From an uncultured bacterium (GTDB taxonomy: Bacteria; Bacteroidota; Bacteroidia; Bacteroidales; Bacteroidaceae): a stretch of DNA of 11,398 nucleotides. The stretch spans positions 1-11,398 of the forward strand of contig CAJMQV010000055.1 of the NCBI GenBank assembly GCA_905215575.1, written 5' to 3'. Made by a program: the position numbers and the translations under genes. This document shows, one piece after another, positions 1 through 8,130 of this stretch (position 1 is its first letter; every line of letters starts with the position of its first letter). Under the pieces are notes generated by a model. It saw only the letters and a list, made by a program, of their open reading frames with translations. It searched no databases and was not told the DNA's origin.

Positions 1-2266
1 TCTTCAGCATGTTCATCACCTCTTTCTGAGTTTCCTCAATCAGAGCCTCGCGGGCCTGGGCGCTGCTGTTCTCGTTCAGTTTCTCGAACTGACTCTGGAT
101 GTAGGCGCTGCCCAAGTTGCTGGTCATGATGATGATGGTATTCTTGAAGTTCACCACACGACCCTTGTTGTCAGTCAGTCGTCCGTCATCCAATACCTGC
201 AACAGAATGTTGAATACATCCGGATGAGCCTTCTCGATCTCATCGAAGAGTACTACAGAGTATGGTTTGCGGCGCACGGCTTCGGTCAACTGTCCACCCT
301 CATCGTAACCTACGTATCCCGGAGGCGCTCCGATGAGTCGGCTCACACTGAATTTTTCCTGATACTCGGACATATCGATACGCGTCATCAGCGTTTCATC
401 GTCGAACAGATATTCTGCCAAAGCCTTGGCCAGCTCCGTCTTACCCACACCGGTGGTACCGAGGAAGATGAAAGAACCGATCGGTCTCTTCGGATCCTGC
501 AGTCCGGCACGGCTTCGTCTTACGGCATCGCTCACAGCCTGAATGGCCTCGTCCTGACCGATTACCCGTTTGTGCAGTTCCTCTTCCAGATGGAGCAGCT
601 TCTCGCGCTCGCTCTGCAACATCTTGCTTACCGGTATTCCGGTCCAGCGGCTTACCACGTCGGCAATGTCCTCAGAGGTCACTTCCTCTTTGATCATGGC
701 CTCTCCGCCCTGAGTCTCGCGCAGCTGTTTCTGGATGTTCTCGATTTCATCCTGCAAAGCCTTGAGTCGTCCGTAGCGGATTTCAGCCACCTTTCCGTAG
801 TCACCCTCACGCTCGGCACGCTCGGCCTCCCACTTCAGCTGTTCAATCTGCTGCTTGTTCTGCTGAATCTTGTTCACCAGTCCGCGCTCGGCTTCCCATT
901 TGGCCTTGTAGCTGCTCTCCTGTTCTTTCAGTTCGGCAATCTCCTTGCTCAACTGCTCCAGTTTCGGCTGGTCGTTCTCCCGCTTGATGGCTTCACGTTC
1001 GATTTCCAACTGTTTCAACCGACGTTCGATTTCGTCCAGCTCCTCGGGCACGGAGTCACGCTCCATTCTCAGCTTGGCAGCGGCTTCATCCATCAGGTCG
1101 ATGGCCTTGTCCGGAAGGAACCGATCCGTAATGTATCGGTTGGACAGTTCTACAGCTGCAATGATGGCGTCGTCCTGGATACGAACCTTGTGATGGTTTT
1201 CGTAACGCTCTTTCAGTCCACGCAGGATAGAGATGCTGCTCAAGGTATCCGGTTCGTTGACCATAACCGTCTGGAATCGGCGCTCCAGAGCCTTATCCTT
1301 TTCGAAGTATTTCTGATACTCATCCAGAGTGGTGGCACCGATACTCCGCAATTCTCCACGAGCCAGAGCCGGTTTCAGAATATTGGCGGCATCCATGGCG
1401 CCTTCGCCCTTACCGGCACCCACCAGGGTGTGGATCTCATCGATGAACAGGATGATGCGTCCTTCGCTCTTGGTCACTTCGTTGACTACCGACTTCAGTC
1501 GCTCCTCAAACTCACCTTTATATTTGGCACCGGCAACCAGCGCACCCATATCCAGAGAGTACAGTTGCTTGTCCTTCAGGTTTTCGGGCACGTCACCGCG
1601 CAGGATTCTGTGGGCCAGTCCTTCCACGATGGCCGTCTTACCGGTACCCGGCTCACCGATCAGAATCGGGTTGTTCTTGGTTCTTCGGCTCAGGATCTGC
1701 AGCACCCGACGGATTTCCTCGTCACGTCCGATCACCGGATCCAGTTTGCCGCTGCGAGCCTCTTCCACCAGATTCTTGGCATATTTGCTGAGTGACTGAT
1801 AGGTATCTTCACTGGATTGTGAAGTCACTTTTGAACCGTTTCTCAGCTCGTTGATGGCGCTCTCCAGTTCCTTTTCCGTCACTCCGGCGTCTTTCAGAAT
1901 CTGGCTTACGTTGCTTTTTACGGCAAGCAGCGCCTTGATCATGTATTCAACAGATACAAATTCATCTCCGTTTTTCGTAGCAAATTCCTGGGCGCGGGTC
2001 AGTACCTCGTTGCACTCACGGCTCAGGTAGGGTTCGCCTCCCTGTACTTTGGGGCGGGAATCAATCTGCTTTTCCAGAACCAGCTCAATGTTTCGGGCAT
2101 TGACACCTAATTTCTGGAAGAGAAAATTCGTTACATTTTCTCCGACTTTCAGGATGCCTGCCAACAAGTGCTCCGGTTCAATGGCCTGCTGGCCTTTGCT
2201 CTGTACCAGATTGACAGCTTCTTGGATTGCTTCCTGGGCTTTAATCGTAAATTTGTTAAAGTTCAT
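1..2266 (-). CDS. clpB: ClpB, AAA+ disaggregase chaperone (3' end outside window)
   Basis: ClpB is the cytosolic Hsp100 ATPase that, with DnaK/DnaJ/GrpE, extracts polypeptides from aggregates after heat stress. I translated the minus strand from the ATG at 2266; it stays open for 755 codons to the window edge, and the family is usually about 860 residues, so roughly the last 100 are missing. Visible in order: an N-terminal Clp repeat domain (starts MNFNKFTIKAQEA), the first Walker A GEPGTGKT at residues 204-211 with its Walker B DEIH near 275, a long charged coiled-coil middle domain at about 395-525 that is diagnostic of ClpB rather than ClpA or ClpC, the second Walker A GTTGVGKT at 603-610, and Walker B FDEIEKAHPD near 675. 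The start is supported by AAAGGAG seven bases upstream. The gene looks intact. Its antisense strand carries a long open frame that I regard as a codon-bias shadow. Confidence 0.97.
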   Translation of the reverse strand, partial: MNFNKFTIKAQEAIQEAVNLVQSKGQQAIEPEHLLAGILKVGENVTNFLFQKLGVNARNIELVLEKQIDSRPKVQGGEPYLSRECNEVLTRAQEFATKNGDEFVSVEYMIKALLAVKSNVSQILKDAGVTEKELESAINELRNGSKVTSQSSEDTYQSLSKYAKNLVEEARSGKLDPVIGRDEEIRRVLQILSRRTKNNPILIGEPGTGKTAIVEGLAHRILRGDVPENLKDKQLYSLDMGALVAGAKYKGEFEERLKSVVNEVTKSEGRIILFIDEIHTLVGAGKGEGAMDAANILKPALARGELRSIGATTLDEYQKYFEKDKALERRFQTVMVNEPDTLSSISILRGLKERYENHHKVRIQDDAIIAAVELSNRYITDRFLPDKAIDLMDEAAAKLRMERDSVPEELDEIERRLKQLEIEREAIKRENDQPKLEQLSKEIAELKEQESSYKAKWEAERGLVNKIQQNKQQIEQLKWEAERAEREGDYGKVAEIRYGRLKALQDEIENIQKQLRETQGGEAMIKEEVTSEDIADVVSRWTGIPVSKMLQSEREKLLHLEEELHKRVIGQDEAIQAVSDAVRRSRAGLQDPKRPIGSFIFLGTTGVGKTELAKALAEYLFDDETLMTRIDMSEYQEKFSVSRLIGAPPGYVGYDEGGQLTEAVRRKPYSVVLFDEIEKAHPDVFNILLQVLDDGRLTDNKGRVVNFKNTIIIMTSNLGSAYIQSQFEKLNENSSAQAREALIEETQKEVMNMLK

Positions 2267-2346
2267 GGCATTTCTCCTTTCTTATATTATCCTGAATATT
2301 ATTGTTTTCAAATCTCTTTGTCGATTTGTGCTCGACACTCAATATA

Positions 2347-2365
2347 CATCAAAAGGCTTGCCAAA
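2347..2365 (-). promoter_or_regulatory. Possible sigma-54-like promoter of clpB
   Basis: Read on the minus strand this is TTTGGCAAGCCTTTTGATG. It fits the sigma-54 pattern TGGCAnnNNNNTTGC with GG and G at the right ten-base spacing, but the -12 element is GA where GC is expected. It lies about 84 bases before the clpB ATG, a sensible place for a promoter. The deviation at an essential -12 base and the lack of a clear TAnnTTTG box nearby leave this as a weak candidate only. Confidence 0.22.
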
Positions 2366-2376
2366 GTGCTCGAAGT

Positions 2377-2387
2377 GACAAATTGTC
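2377..2387. promoter_or_regulatory. Short inverted repeat upstream of clpB
   Basis: GACAA-A-TTGTC is a perfect inverted repeat with a single central base, lying just upstream of the candidate clpB promoter. Its position would suit an operator or activator site, but it is short and could be chance in AT-rich spacer DNA. Confidence 0.2.
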
Positions 2388-2406
2388 TGATTTTCTGAAA
2401 TTTTGA

Positions 2407-2429
2407 CAGAATACCATTGTGGAATTCAG
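2407..2429 (-). terminator. Weak hairpin after the GH38-like gene
   Basis: On the minus strand, 10 bases past the glycosidase-like stop codon, CTGAAT and ATTCTG pair with one mismatch around an inner CCA/TGG stem with a CAA loop. There is no strong T tract after it, so termination would be inefficient. The 172-base gap to clpB (2267-2438) holds this hairpin and the putative clpB control sites, and I see nothing else in it. Confidence 0.22.
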
Positions 2430-2438
2430 ACATTTCTG

Positions 2439-4433
2439 CTATTTTATTAGCTGGATGGTAAAGCGGTAGGTGATGGAACCTTCGCACCACATGCTGAAGT
2501 TGGTGTTCCACAGGTTATTACTCAGGTTGAAATGAATGCCTCCGCGCTTGTCCGGGTATTGGGTGGAGTAATTGAGTCCGCGCGGCTCCCCTATATTTAC
2601 CAGAAAAGCCTCCCGACTTTCGATTCTTATGGTTCCTTTTGTGGTGACAATGTCTACATAGCGGTCAATGCCGTGCATCTGCCGGTTTCCTTTTTCTACC
2701 ACATCGAGAAGGTCCACCGGTTGTCCCAGTTTTTCGGCAATAAGACCAACGATGTTATGTGCATTGAAAGAAAGCCAATAAGCTTCCGGGAGTCTTACGG
2801 CCGGTTTGTTTACCAAGGTAATTTCCAGTTCGGCCTTTTTCCCGTCTTTATACGTTAGGCAGTTCGCATACATCTTTTCGGGATAGCAACGACTGTCCAC
2901 GCGAGGATGTTTCGGGAAGGCCAGTTCATACAGCGTGCGTGTTCCGGCATCTTCTTTTCTGGTTTCCTGTCTGACCATTTGAGCGTATAAGGAGATGCTG
3001 GTTGCTTTTGAGTTTTCCAGTCCAATCTTGCTCAGGTCATACCGCGCCCACTCAAAGCGGTTGCGTAAATAGTTGTCCAGGAATATGGTGTAATCTTTTG
3101 CATCGAGCATTTGATACGACAGTCCTCCGGCTTTCAGAATACCGTCGGCGAGCAGGCTGCATTGCCAGTTGGAATAGTCGCCACTGCATGCGGCTGAAGA
3201 GAACTGAGGAGCTTCGCATTTTCCGGCTGCGTCAACCGTTGCTTTGGCTTCGGCCTGAAGACTTTCCGGCAGTTGGGTTATGGCTTTGTCAATGTAGTCG
3301 TCTATTTCTTTCCAGGACTGTTCTACCTTTTTGAAAGGAGCGGTGTTGCGGGCAGCCATAAAGTCGTCCATGTCATATTTATCCCAGTTCTGAAGATGGG
3401 TCTTTATGTCCATACCTTGAGTGTGTTCCCCAATCAGGCCTAATTCCAACGCGAAATTCAAATCTTCGAGGCTGCCTTTTTTCAGTTTGCCTGTCTGGAG
3501 CCATTGAGAATATTGATTGGATAAAGCCCGGAATCTGGCCATACGCATGGGAGCGCCGCCATAGCCGTAAATCCATGTATCGCCTATTTCTGAGGTGACC
3601 AATGGAAGTTTCTCTTTATCCTTGAGGAGAGCTTCGGCTATTTCATTAAAGGAGCAAGGTTTCAGTTTGGCATTCGGGTAGCGTTTCCGTAAGCCGGCGT
3701 AGATGGCTTTAACCTGTTCGTAAGTGTGAGGGCCGTGGTTGTCTCCCGTAAAGTTGATGGCTACAGCCGATTTTCCGTCGGGCAGGATGCTTTCCGTGCC
3801 ATAGTCCTGTTGATAGGCCAATATCAGTTCGTTTCCTTCCGGATCCTGCCAGCGGCAAAAGGCCGGGACATTCGGGACGGGACAGGCTGAATTGACTCCG
3901 ATATGCAGAAAGCGTATGCCCGCGCGATTCATGGGAGCGATGATGCTTCTGGTATGCCCGGGTACGTCAGTCATTTTTGCGGCAATGGTGTGTTTTCCAT
4001 ATTTCTGGTCTAATTTTTGAGTGACAGACAGGCAGGTTTCAAATAGATCCCGATTCATGGATTCTGATTCCACGGTATATGGAACCCCGTTCCATACAAT
4101 GTCCCCTTTGTCAATAGCCTTTTCCAGTCTTTTCACTTCCTGGGGTGAGGCTGTCTGTAAGTATTTCCATATCAGCCATGAACCGGTGGTCCACACATAA
4201 CGCTCTCCCTTGCCGTCTTTTCTTAACCGTTCGGCAACATCCAGTGCCTTGGGAATAAAATCGTGGATGTAATTGTACTCTACAACCGAACTAAGATCGG
4301 TAAACCCTACATCGAGGTGTGTTTTAAATACAACATAAACCGTTTTAATGTCTTTGTTTTCCGCAGATTGCGCATGAACAGGAAAAATCAAAGTCATGGC
4401 AACACTCAATAGAATTAAGATCCCTTTTTTCAT
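2439..4433 (-). CDS. Secreted GH38-like (DUF5054-type) glycoside hydrolase family protein
   Basis: This 664-residue protein resembles the DUF5054 proteins, relatives of the GH38 alpha-mannosidase catalytic fold. A signal peptide is clear: MKK, a hydrophobic stretch, and a likely cut after A21 in PVHA-QSA, so it acts in the periplasm or on the surface; no lipobox cysteine is present. KTHLDVGFTD (H39, D41) matches the HxDxGW metal-binding motif of GH38. TDVPGHT (D156) matches the DPFGHS segment that carries the GH38 nucleophile and metal ligand. GEHTQGM (H337) may supply the late metal-binding histidine. These equivalences are inferred by motif, not alignment. The substrate is unknown; a mannose- or other glycan-related role is plausible. 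It is not beside SusC/SusD genes in this window, so it is not obviously part of a polysaccharide utilisation locus. Confidence 0.78.
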   Translation of the reverse strand: MKKGILILLSVAMTLIFPVHAQSAENKDIKTVYVVFKTHLDVGFTDLSSVVEYNYIHDFIPKALDVAERLRKDGKGERYVWTTGSWLIWKYLQTASPQEVKRLEKAIDKGDIVWNGVPYTVESESMNRDLFETCLSVTQKLDQKYGKHTIAAKMTDVPGHTRSIIAPMNRAGIRFLHIGVNSACPVPNVPAFCRWQDPEGNELILAYQQDYGTESILPDGKSAVAINFTGDNHGPHTYEQVKAIYAGLRKRYPNAKLKPCSFNEIAEALLKDKEKLPLVTSEIGDTWIYGYGGAPMRMARFRALSNQYSQWLQTGKLKKGSLEDLNFALELGLIGEHTQGMDIKTHLQNWDKYDMDDFMAARNTAPFKKVEQSWKEIDDYIDKAITQLPESLQAEAKATVDAAGKCEAPQFSSAACSGDYSNWQCSLLADGILKAGGLSYQMLDAKDYTIFLDNYLRNRFEWARYDLSKIGLENSKATSISLYAQMVRQETRKEDAGTRTLYELAFPKHPRVDSRCYPEKMYANCLTYKDGKKAELEITLVNKPAVRLPEAYWLSFNAHNIVGLIAEKLGQPVDLLDVVEKGNRQMHGIDRYVDIVTTKGTIRIESREAFLVNIGEPRGLNYSTQYPDKRGGIHFNLSNNLWNTNFSMWCEGSITYRFTIQLIK

Positions 4434-4520
4434 TGTAATTGATTTTTAGTTTTTTAGGTATTTGTTTGTAAAAGCAAGGTTACTCTTTTGTTTTGTGGCA
4501 GGGATTGAGTAACGATTTTA

Positions 4521-4528
4521 CAAAAGTA
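4521..4528 (-). promoter_or_regulatory. Candidate Bacteroides -7 box for the GH38-like gene
   Basis: Minus-strand TACTTTTG exactly matches the Bacteroides -7 consensus TAnnTTTG and sits 88 bases before the ATG, which would give a leader of roughly 80 bases. A convincing -33 TTTG partner is not visible at the usual distance, so the call is tentative. Confidence 0.38.
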
Positions 4529-4741
4529 GTAGACTTGTTTTTATTTTTGTCATAAAATAGGGTTATAAAATAATAAAATGTTGTGTTTTTCTTTTTTGAA
4601 TTGAAATATTATGATGTACTGTCTTTATCGCTATTTATTTGGCCATTCTATGGCATTTACGGTATCTGCATATGGAAAGAAGCAAGCCTTAATAAACTTT
4701 AAAAGAGAAACGGGCGTATCTGCATTCCCTCATTTTTGTAG

Positions 4742-4749
4742 TAATTTTA
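4742..4749 (+). promoter_or_regulatory. Candidate -7 box for pfs-luxS
   Basis: TAATTTTA differs from TAnnTTTG only in the last base and lies 18 bases before the pfs ATG, so a very short leader would result. No -33 TTTG is present at the right spacing; the TTTG at 4735-4738 is too close. Weak call. Confidence 0.28.
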
Positions 4750-4767
4750 CACCTAAATAAATAGAAG

Positions 4768-5469
4768 ATGAAGATAGGAATCATGACGGCCATGAGCTCA
4801 GAGTTTGAGCAGTTGGCCAAAAATCTGAATAACAAGGCGGAATGCAAGGCTGGCCCCTTTACTTGTATCAGCGGTGAGGCCGGTGGAAATGAAATCATTC
4901 TGTTGCAGTGTGGCATCGGTAAGGTGAACGCTGCTGCGGGAGCCATTGAACTGATTCATACCTTTGCGCCCGACGCGATGATCAGCACTGGTGTGGCCGG
5001 AGGCATTGATGTGCAGGTAGGAGTGATGGATGTGGTGGTGAGCCGCGAAATCGTTTATCATGACGTGTGGTGCGGCATGGGCAATGTGTTGGGACAGATC
5101 CAGGGCATGCCGGCACGCTTTACAGCCAACGAAACCCTGTTGCAGTGTGCGCTGAATCTAGACACACCGACACGCATTCATGACGGACTGATCTGTTGTG
5201 GCGACCAGTTCATTACCGACCGTGCGGAGCTGGACAAGATCAAGTCAAACTTCCCCGAAGGACTGGCCGTGGATATGGAGTCGGCTTCCATTGCCCAGGT
5301 ATGCCATTTGTATGGAGTGCCTTTCTTGAGTTTCCGCATCATCAGCGATACGCCGGGAGTGAAGGATCATGTAGAGCAGTATGAGAATTTCTGGGGAGAG
5401 ATGGCCAACCGTTCTTTTGGCGTAACCCAAAGTTTCCTGAATGCTCTGCCGAATACATTAACCAAATAA
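4768..5469 (+). CDS. pfs: 5'-methylthioadenosine/S-adenosylhomocysteine nucleosidase
   Basis: The gene (also called mtnN) encodes a cytosolic enzyme that hydrolyses S-adenosylhomocysteine to adenine and S-ribosylhomocysteine, and methylthioadenosine to adenine and methylthioribose. The 233-residue length is normal for the family. The start MKIGIMTAMSSEFEQL aligns with the E. coli start MKIGIIGAMEEEV and places the conserved Glu at residue 12. The glycine-rich STGVAGGID segment is present at about 72-80. The ribose-binding DMESAS (E171) and the catalytic Asp in ISDTPG (D194) are both intact, equivalent to E. coli E174 and D197. It is followed after 11 bases by luxS, which uses its S-ribosylhomocysteine product, so the two almost certainly form one operon. 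Confidence 0.96.
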   Translation: MKIGIMTAMSSEFEQLAKNLNNKAECKAGPFTCISGEAGGNEIILLQCGIGKVNAAAGAIELIHTFAPDAMISTGVAGGIDVQVGVMDVVVSREIVYHDVWCGMGNVLGQIQGMPARFTANETLLQCALNLDTPTRIHDGLICCGDQFITDRAELDKIKSNFPEGLAVDMESASIAQVCHLYGVPFLSFRIISDTPGVKDHVEQYENFWGEMANRSFGVTQSFLNALPNTLTK

Positions 5470-5480
5470 TCAGAACGACG

Positions 5481-5960
5481 ATGAAGAAAATTCCAAGTTT
5501 TACGATAGACCATTTGCGTTTGCAGCGTGGCATCTACGTGTCCCGCAAGGATTATGTGGGCGATGAGGTGATCACCACATTTGATATCCGCATGAAGAAC
5601 CCTAACCGCGAACCGGCGTTAGGACAGGGTGCTATCCACACAATTGAACATTTAGCGGCAACTTTCTTACGTAATCACCCAACCTGGGCCGACCGTATTG
5701 TATATTGGGGCCCGATGGGATGTCTTACCGGCAATTACCTGTTGGTGAAAGGTGATTTGGAGTCGAAGGATATTCTGGGACTGATGCTGGAAACCTTCCG
5801 TTTCATTGCAGACTATAAAGGAGAGATTCCGGGAGCTACGGCAAAGGACTGTGGCAACTATCTGTTACAGGATCTGCCTATGGCCCGTTGGGAAGCCAAC
5901 AAGTATCTGACCGAGGTGTTGGAGGTCATCACCGACGAACAGTTGGTTTATCCGCAGTGA
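5481..5960 (+). CDS. luxS: S-ribosylhomocysteine lyase (AI-2 synthesis)
   Basis: LuxS cleaves S-ribosylhomocysteine to homocysteine and 4,5-dihydroxy-2,3-pentanedione, the precursor of the AI-2 signal, completing the activated methyl cycle in the cytosol. At 159 residues it has the family's usual length. The metal site is intact: the HTIEH motif supplies H53 and H57 with E56 between them, and C124 in KDCGNYLL is the third protein ligand. The substrate-contacting N-terminal segment with R and K residues (RLQRGIYVSRKD) is also present. The gene lies directly behind pfs and ends at a strong terminator, so pfs-luxS is a self-contained two-gene operon. Whether the product serves signalling or only metabolic recycling cannot be told from sequence. 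Confidence 0.97.
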   Translation: MKKIPSFTIDHLRLQRGIYVSRKDYVGDEVITTFDIRMKNPNREPALGQGAIHTIEHLAATFLRNHPTWADRIVYWGPMGCLTGNYLLVKGDLESKDILGLMLETFRFIADYKGEIPGATAKDCGNYLLQDLPMARWEANKYLTEVLEVITDEQLVYPQ

Positions 5961-5999
5961 TCCGCCGGTGCGGTTTGCTGTCTGAGTGAAAAAGAATAG

Positions 6000-6031
6000 A
6001 AAGAGGTCTGCTCCAGCGGCAGGCCTCTTTT
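6000..6031 (+). terminator. Intrinsic terminator of pfs-luxS
   Basis: AAAGAGG, a T, and CTGC pair with GCAG, a G, and CCTCTTT around the seven-base loop TCCAGCG. This is a 12-bp stem including one T-G wobble, ending in TTTT. It lies 40 bases after the luxS stop and 34 bases before jetA, so it should largely insulate the Wadjet genes from luxS transcription. I could not find a clear TAnnTTTG promoter for jetA in the short space left. Confidence 0.82.
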
Positions 6032-6064
6032 CCCGTAAATAATCAAGAAGAGAAAAAGTAAATC

Positions 6065-7528
6065 ATGGCATTGAACGACAGTATTTTGTCTGAAATCATC
6101 TCCACGTCGCCCAGTGTGGAACTGTTGCGTCTGCGCAACCGGGAGCTGGTGTTGCTGTTTCTGTATCGCACATTCTATCATAAGCCCGATCCGGTGGCCT
6201 ATGAGCACCTCTGCGTGCAGCTGTCCGATTACCTGTGTGCGGAGCATCTGGACCAGGACGAGGAGAGTGGCATTTCGGTGTTTGACACCTACGACGAGAA
6301 GGCGCGCAAGTATATCATGCGTTGGACCGACAAGGGATTTTTGCGGAACTATCAGGAAGAAACGGGCGAGGTGTTTTACGAACTTTCGTCGTATGCCAGC
6401 AAGACACTCGACTGGCTTCTGAGTCTGAAGAAGGAGGATTTTGTGGGCACCGAGTCCAAGTTCATGAATCTTTTCTCCCAGATGAAAGAGCTGGTGGAGT
6501 TTACCAATGAAGACAAGGATGAGCGTATCCGTATCCTCGAAGCCCGAAAGCAGGAGATAGAACATGAGATACAGACCATCCGTGCCGGAGGAGATGCCCG
6601 GGTGTTTGAGGAATATCAGATACGTCCGCGCTTCCGGCAGATCACCCAGTCGGCCAAAGACCTGCTTTCCGACTTCAAGGAGGTGGAGGAGAACTTCAAG
6701 AATATCACCAAGAGCATCTATCAGAAGCATGCCGAAGGGGGATATACCAAAGGCGACATTCTAGGATTCACGTTCGATGCTCTGGAAGATTTGCAGAACA
6801 GTCCGCAGGGACGCAGCTTCTATGCTTTCTGGGACTTCCTGCTCAGTCCTTCCCTGCAAGAGGAGTGGGATGAACTGGTGAGCGGACTCTTTGAAACGCT
6901 CGACCATAAAAGCATTCAGGAGCGTGACCAGTTCCTGCGCAACATGAAGCAGTATCTCTATGCCGCCGGAAAGAAAGTATATCAGGCCAACGACAAGATG
7001 GCCGAGAAACTGAGCAAGATCATTTGCGAGCAGGAAGCGCCGAAACAGGTGGCTGCCCGCAAACTGATTCAGGATATTCAGGCCACTCTGCTGGAACTGG
7101 CCCAGAAGAACTGCAAGCCCGAGGTTTCCCTGTCCGTGGAAATGTTTCCCGAAATCAGGATGCCTGCGGAGCGCAAGCTCACTCTGGAGCGTAACACCGA
7201 AGTGGTGTACCGGCAGGTGCTTGAGGTGGCGGCTTCCGATATCACACAGGCTGACTATGCCGACGCTCTCTTTGCCACGCATACGGTGGACCGCGGCATT
7301 CTGAAACAGCGCGTCCTTACGGCTTTGAAACGCAAGAAACAGGTGTCGCTGGCCGAAGTGATCGAGCGCAACGGCGGACTGGAAAAAGGACTGGCCGAGC
7401 TGTTCGGCTACATCGGTCTGCTGTCGGAGTTCCGTTACCATGTGCATACCGAAAAGACGGTGGATGTGCCGTTTAACACCGCCGAGAACAAAATGATCCG
7501 AGTACCCGAAATAATTATTGTCAGATAA
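6065..7528 (+). CDS. jetA: JetA, DUF3375 kleisin-like subunit of type I Wadjet
   Basis: JetA is the MukF/kleisin-like subunit that bridges the SMC heads in Wadjet, a complex that extrudes loops on plasmids and cuts closed circular DNA. The 487-residue protein has the DUF3375 look: an N-terminal winged-helix-like region beginning near LLRLRNRELVLLFLYRTF, a WTDKGFLRNY segment near residue 90, and a charged coiled coil at about 141-175 (FTNEDKDERIRILEARKQE). A mostly helical body follows, then a C-terminal winged-helix-like part with IERNGGLEKGLAELFGYI. The next gene starts 3 bases after its stop, as in other Wadjet operons. Two long reverse-strand open frames overlap it but look like shadows. 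Family assignment is from memory of the motif pattern; the adjacent DUF4194 and SMC-like genes make it firm. Confidence 0.9.
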   Translation: MALNDSILSEIISTSPSVELLRLRNRELVLLFLYRTFYHKPDPVAYEHLCVQLSDYLCAEHLDQDEESGISVFDTYDEKARKYIMRWTDKGFLRNYQEETGEVFYELSSYASKTLDWLLSLKKEDFVGTESKFMNLFSQMKELVEFTNEDKDERIRILEARKQEIEHEIQTIRAGGDARVFEEYQIRPRFRQITQSAKDLLSDFKEVEENFKNITKSIYQKHAEGGYTKGDILGFTFDALEDLQNSPQGRSFYAFWDFLLSPSLQEEWDELVSGLFETLDHKSIQERDQFLRNMKQYLYAAGKKVYQANDKMAEKLSKIICEQEAPKQVAARKLIQDIQATLLELAQKNCKPEVSLSVEMFPEIRMPAERKLTLERNTEVVYRQVLEVAASDITQADYADALFATHTVDRGILKQRVLTALKRKKQVSLAEVIERNGGLEKGLAELFGYIGLLSEFRYHVHTEKTVDVPFNTAENKMIRVPEIIIVR

Positions 7529-7531
7529 ACT

Positions 7532-8104
7532 ATGATGGAGAATAAAAGAGCGCCTTATGCAAGAGCTGTTGTCTGCTTGTTGAAAGGAATCGTAAATGCC
7601 TCAGACCGCGTCTGGGAGGATGTGTTGCACTATCAGACCGAGATTCAGAAATACCTGATGCAGATCGGTATCGAACTGATTGTGAAACGTGAGGAAGGTT
7701 TTGCCTATATCCGTCAGACCACGGACGAGGAAGGCAATACCGTGGGACTGGTTCCCCGCAAGCAGCTGGGATTTGAGATTTCCGTGATTCTGGTGATCCT
7801 GCGTCAGGTTCTGGAAGATTTTGACAATAATCTGGATGAGCTTTATGCCACAGAATGCTATCTTACGGCCGAAGACATCAAGGAGCGGGTGGAACTATTC
7901 CTGCCCGAGAAGTTCAACCGGGTGCGTCTGCTCAACGAGCTGGATGCCTATATTGCCCGTATCGTGCAGTTGGGCTTCCTGGTGGAGAAGCGCAACGAAA
8001 ATAGGGTGTCTTATCAGATACACCGCATCATCAAGGAGAAAGTGACTTTGGATCAGCTGTTGGAATTTAAGCAAGAATTGGAAAAGTATGTTGAGTCTGT
8101 TTAA
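7532..8104 (+). CDS. jetB: JetB, DUF4194 MukE/KITE-like subunit of type I Wadjet
   Basis: JetB is the small winged-helix (KITE, MukE-like) partner that binds the kleisin JetA in the Wadjet SMC complex. The 190-residue protein matches DUF4194 in size and pattern: an N-terminal helix region (ARAVVCLLKGIVNASDRVW), a central IELIVKREEGFAYIRQ strand pair, QLGFEISVILVILRQVLEDFD, and a final winged-helix-like part from about 105. Two ATG codons in tandem open the frame; I kept the first. The last codons, VESV then TAA, lie inside the exact 17-bp repeat that recurs at the jetC start. In the inferred ancestral operon jetC would have begun at position 8088, inside jetB. Here the next 2.5 kb is foreign-looking DNA, although jetB itself seems complete. 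Confidence 0.9.
   Translation: MMENKRAPYARAVVCLLKGIVNASDRVWEDVLHYQTEIQKYLMQIGIELIVKREEGFAYIRQTTDEEGNTVGLVPRKQLGFEISVILVILRQVLEDFDNNLDELYATECYLTAEDIKERVELFLPEKFNRVRLLNELDAYIARIVQLGFLVEKRNENRVSYQIHRIIKEKVTLDQLLEFKQELEKYVESV
8078..8104 (+). repeat. Direct repeat A, left copy (3' end of jetB)
   Basis: The core ATGTTGAGTCTGTTTAA (8088-8104) recurs exactly at the jetC start. With ten more upstream bases the match to 10633-10659 is 24 of 27. The core ends at the jetB stop codon, and its ATG corresponds to the jetC start codon. It marks the left edge of the inserted DNA. Confidence 0.92.
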
Positions 8105-8123
8105 GTAAAAGTTAGTATTAATT
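8102..8123 (+). repeat. Direct repeat B, left copy (inner end of insertion)
   Basis: Starting at the jetB TAA, this 22-base stretch reads TAAGTAA, AA, GTTAG, T, ATTAATT. It matches 10603-10625 at 19 positions, with a two-for-three-base difference in the middle and one substitution. Both copies sit at the inner edge of the insertion in the same orientation. AT-rich sequence lowers the significance, but the shared position at both ends is notable. Confidence 0.5.
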
Positions 8124-8130
8124 GCGGTAT

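Larger units (their letters stand above)
4434..4767. other. Divergent AT-rich intergenic region
   Basis: This 334-base spacer lies between the glycosidase-like gene on the minus strand and pfs on the plus strand, so it should hold the promoters of both. One TAnnTTTG match faces left and one partial match faces right; both are listed separately. I see no RNA gene or convincing repeat in it. A 49-codon open frame at 4611-4760 covers the expected pfs promoter and has no recognisable features. Confidence 0.6.

Noticed and set aside
224..1799. Long plus-strand open frames (523, 156 and 82 residues) across the clpB region
   Set aside because: They are antisense to clear clpB coding sequence with intact Walker motifs. 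Their translations are repetitive in Leu/Gln/Phe or Ser/Arg, as expected from complementing biased codons.
4611..4760. 49-codon open frame before pfs
   Set aside because: It covers the expected pfs promoter and most of the start-proximal spacer, has no recognisable motif, and is short enough to arise by chance.
5948..7447. Minus-strand open frames of 260 and 228 residues opposite jetA
   Set aside because: Antisense to DUF3375 coding sequence; no recognisable domain, no promoter, low-complexity Leu/His/Gln composition.
8122..8130. TTG start for the first cargo gene
   Set aside because: It adds only three residues before an in-frame ATG at 8131, and nothing supports the TTG over the ATG.
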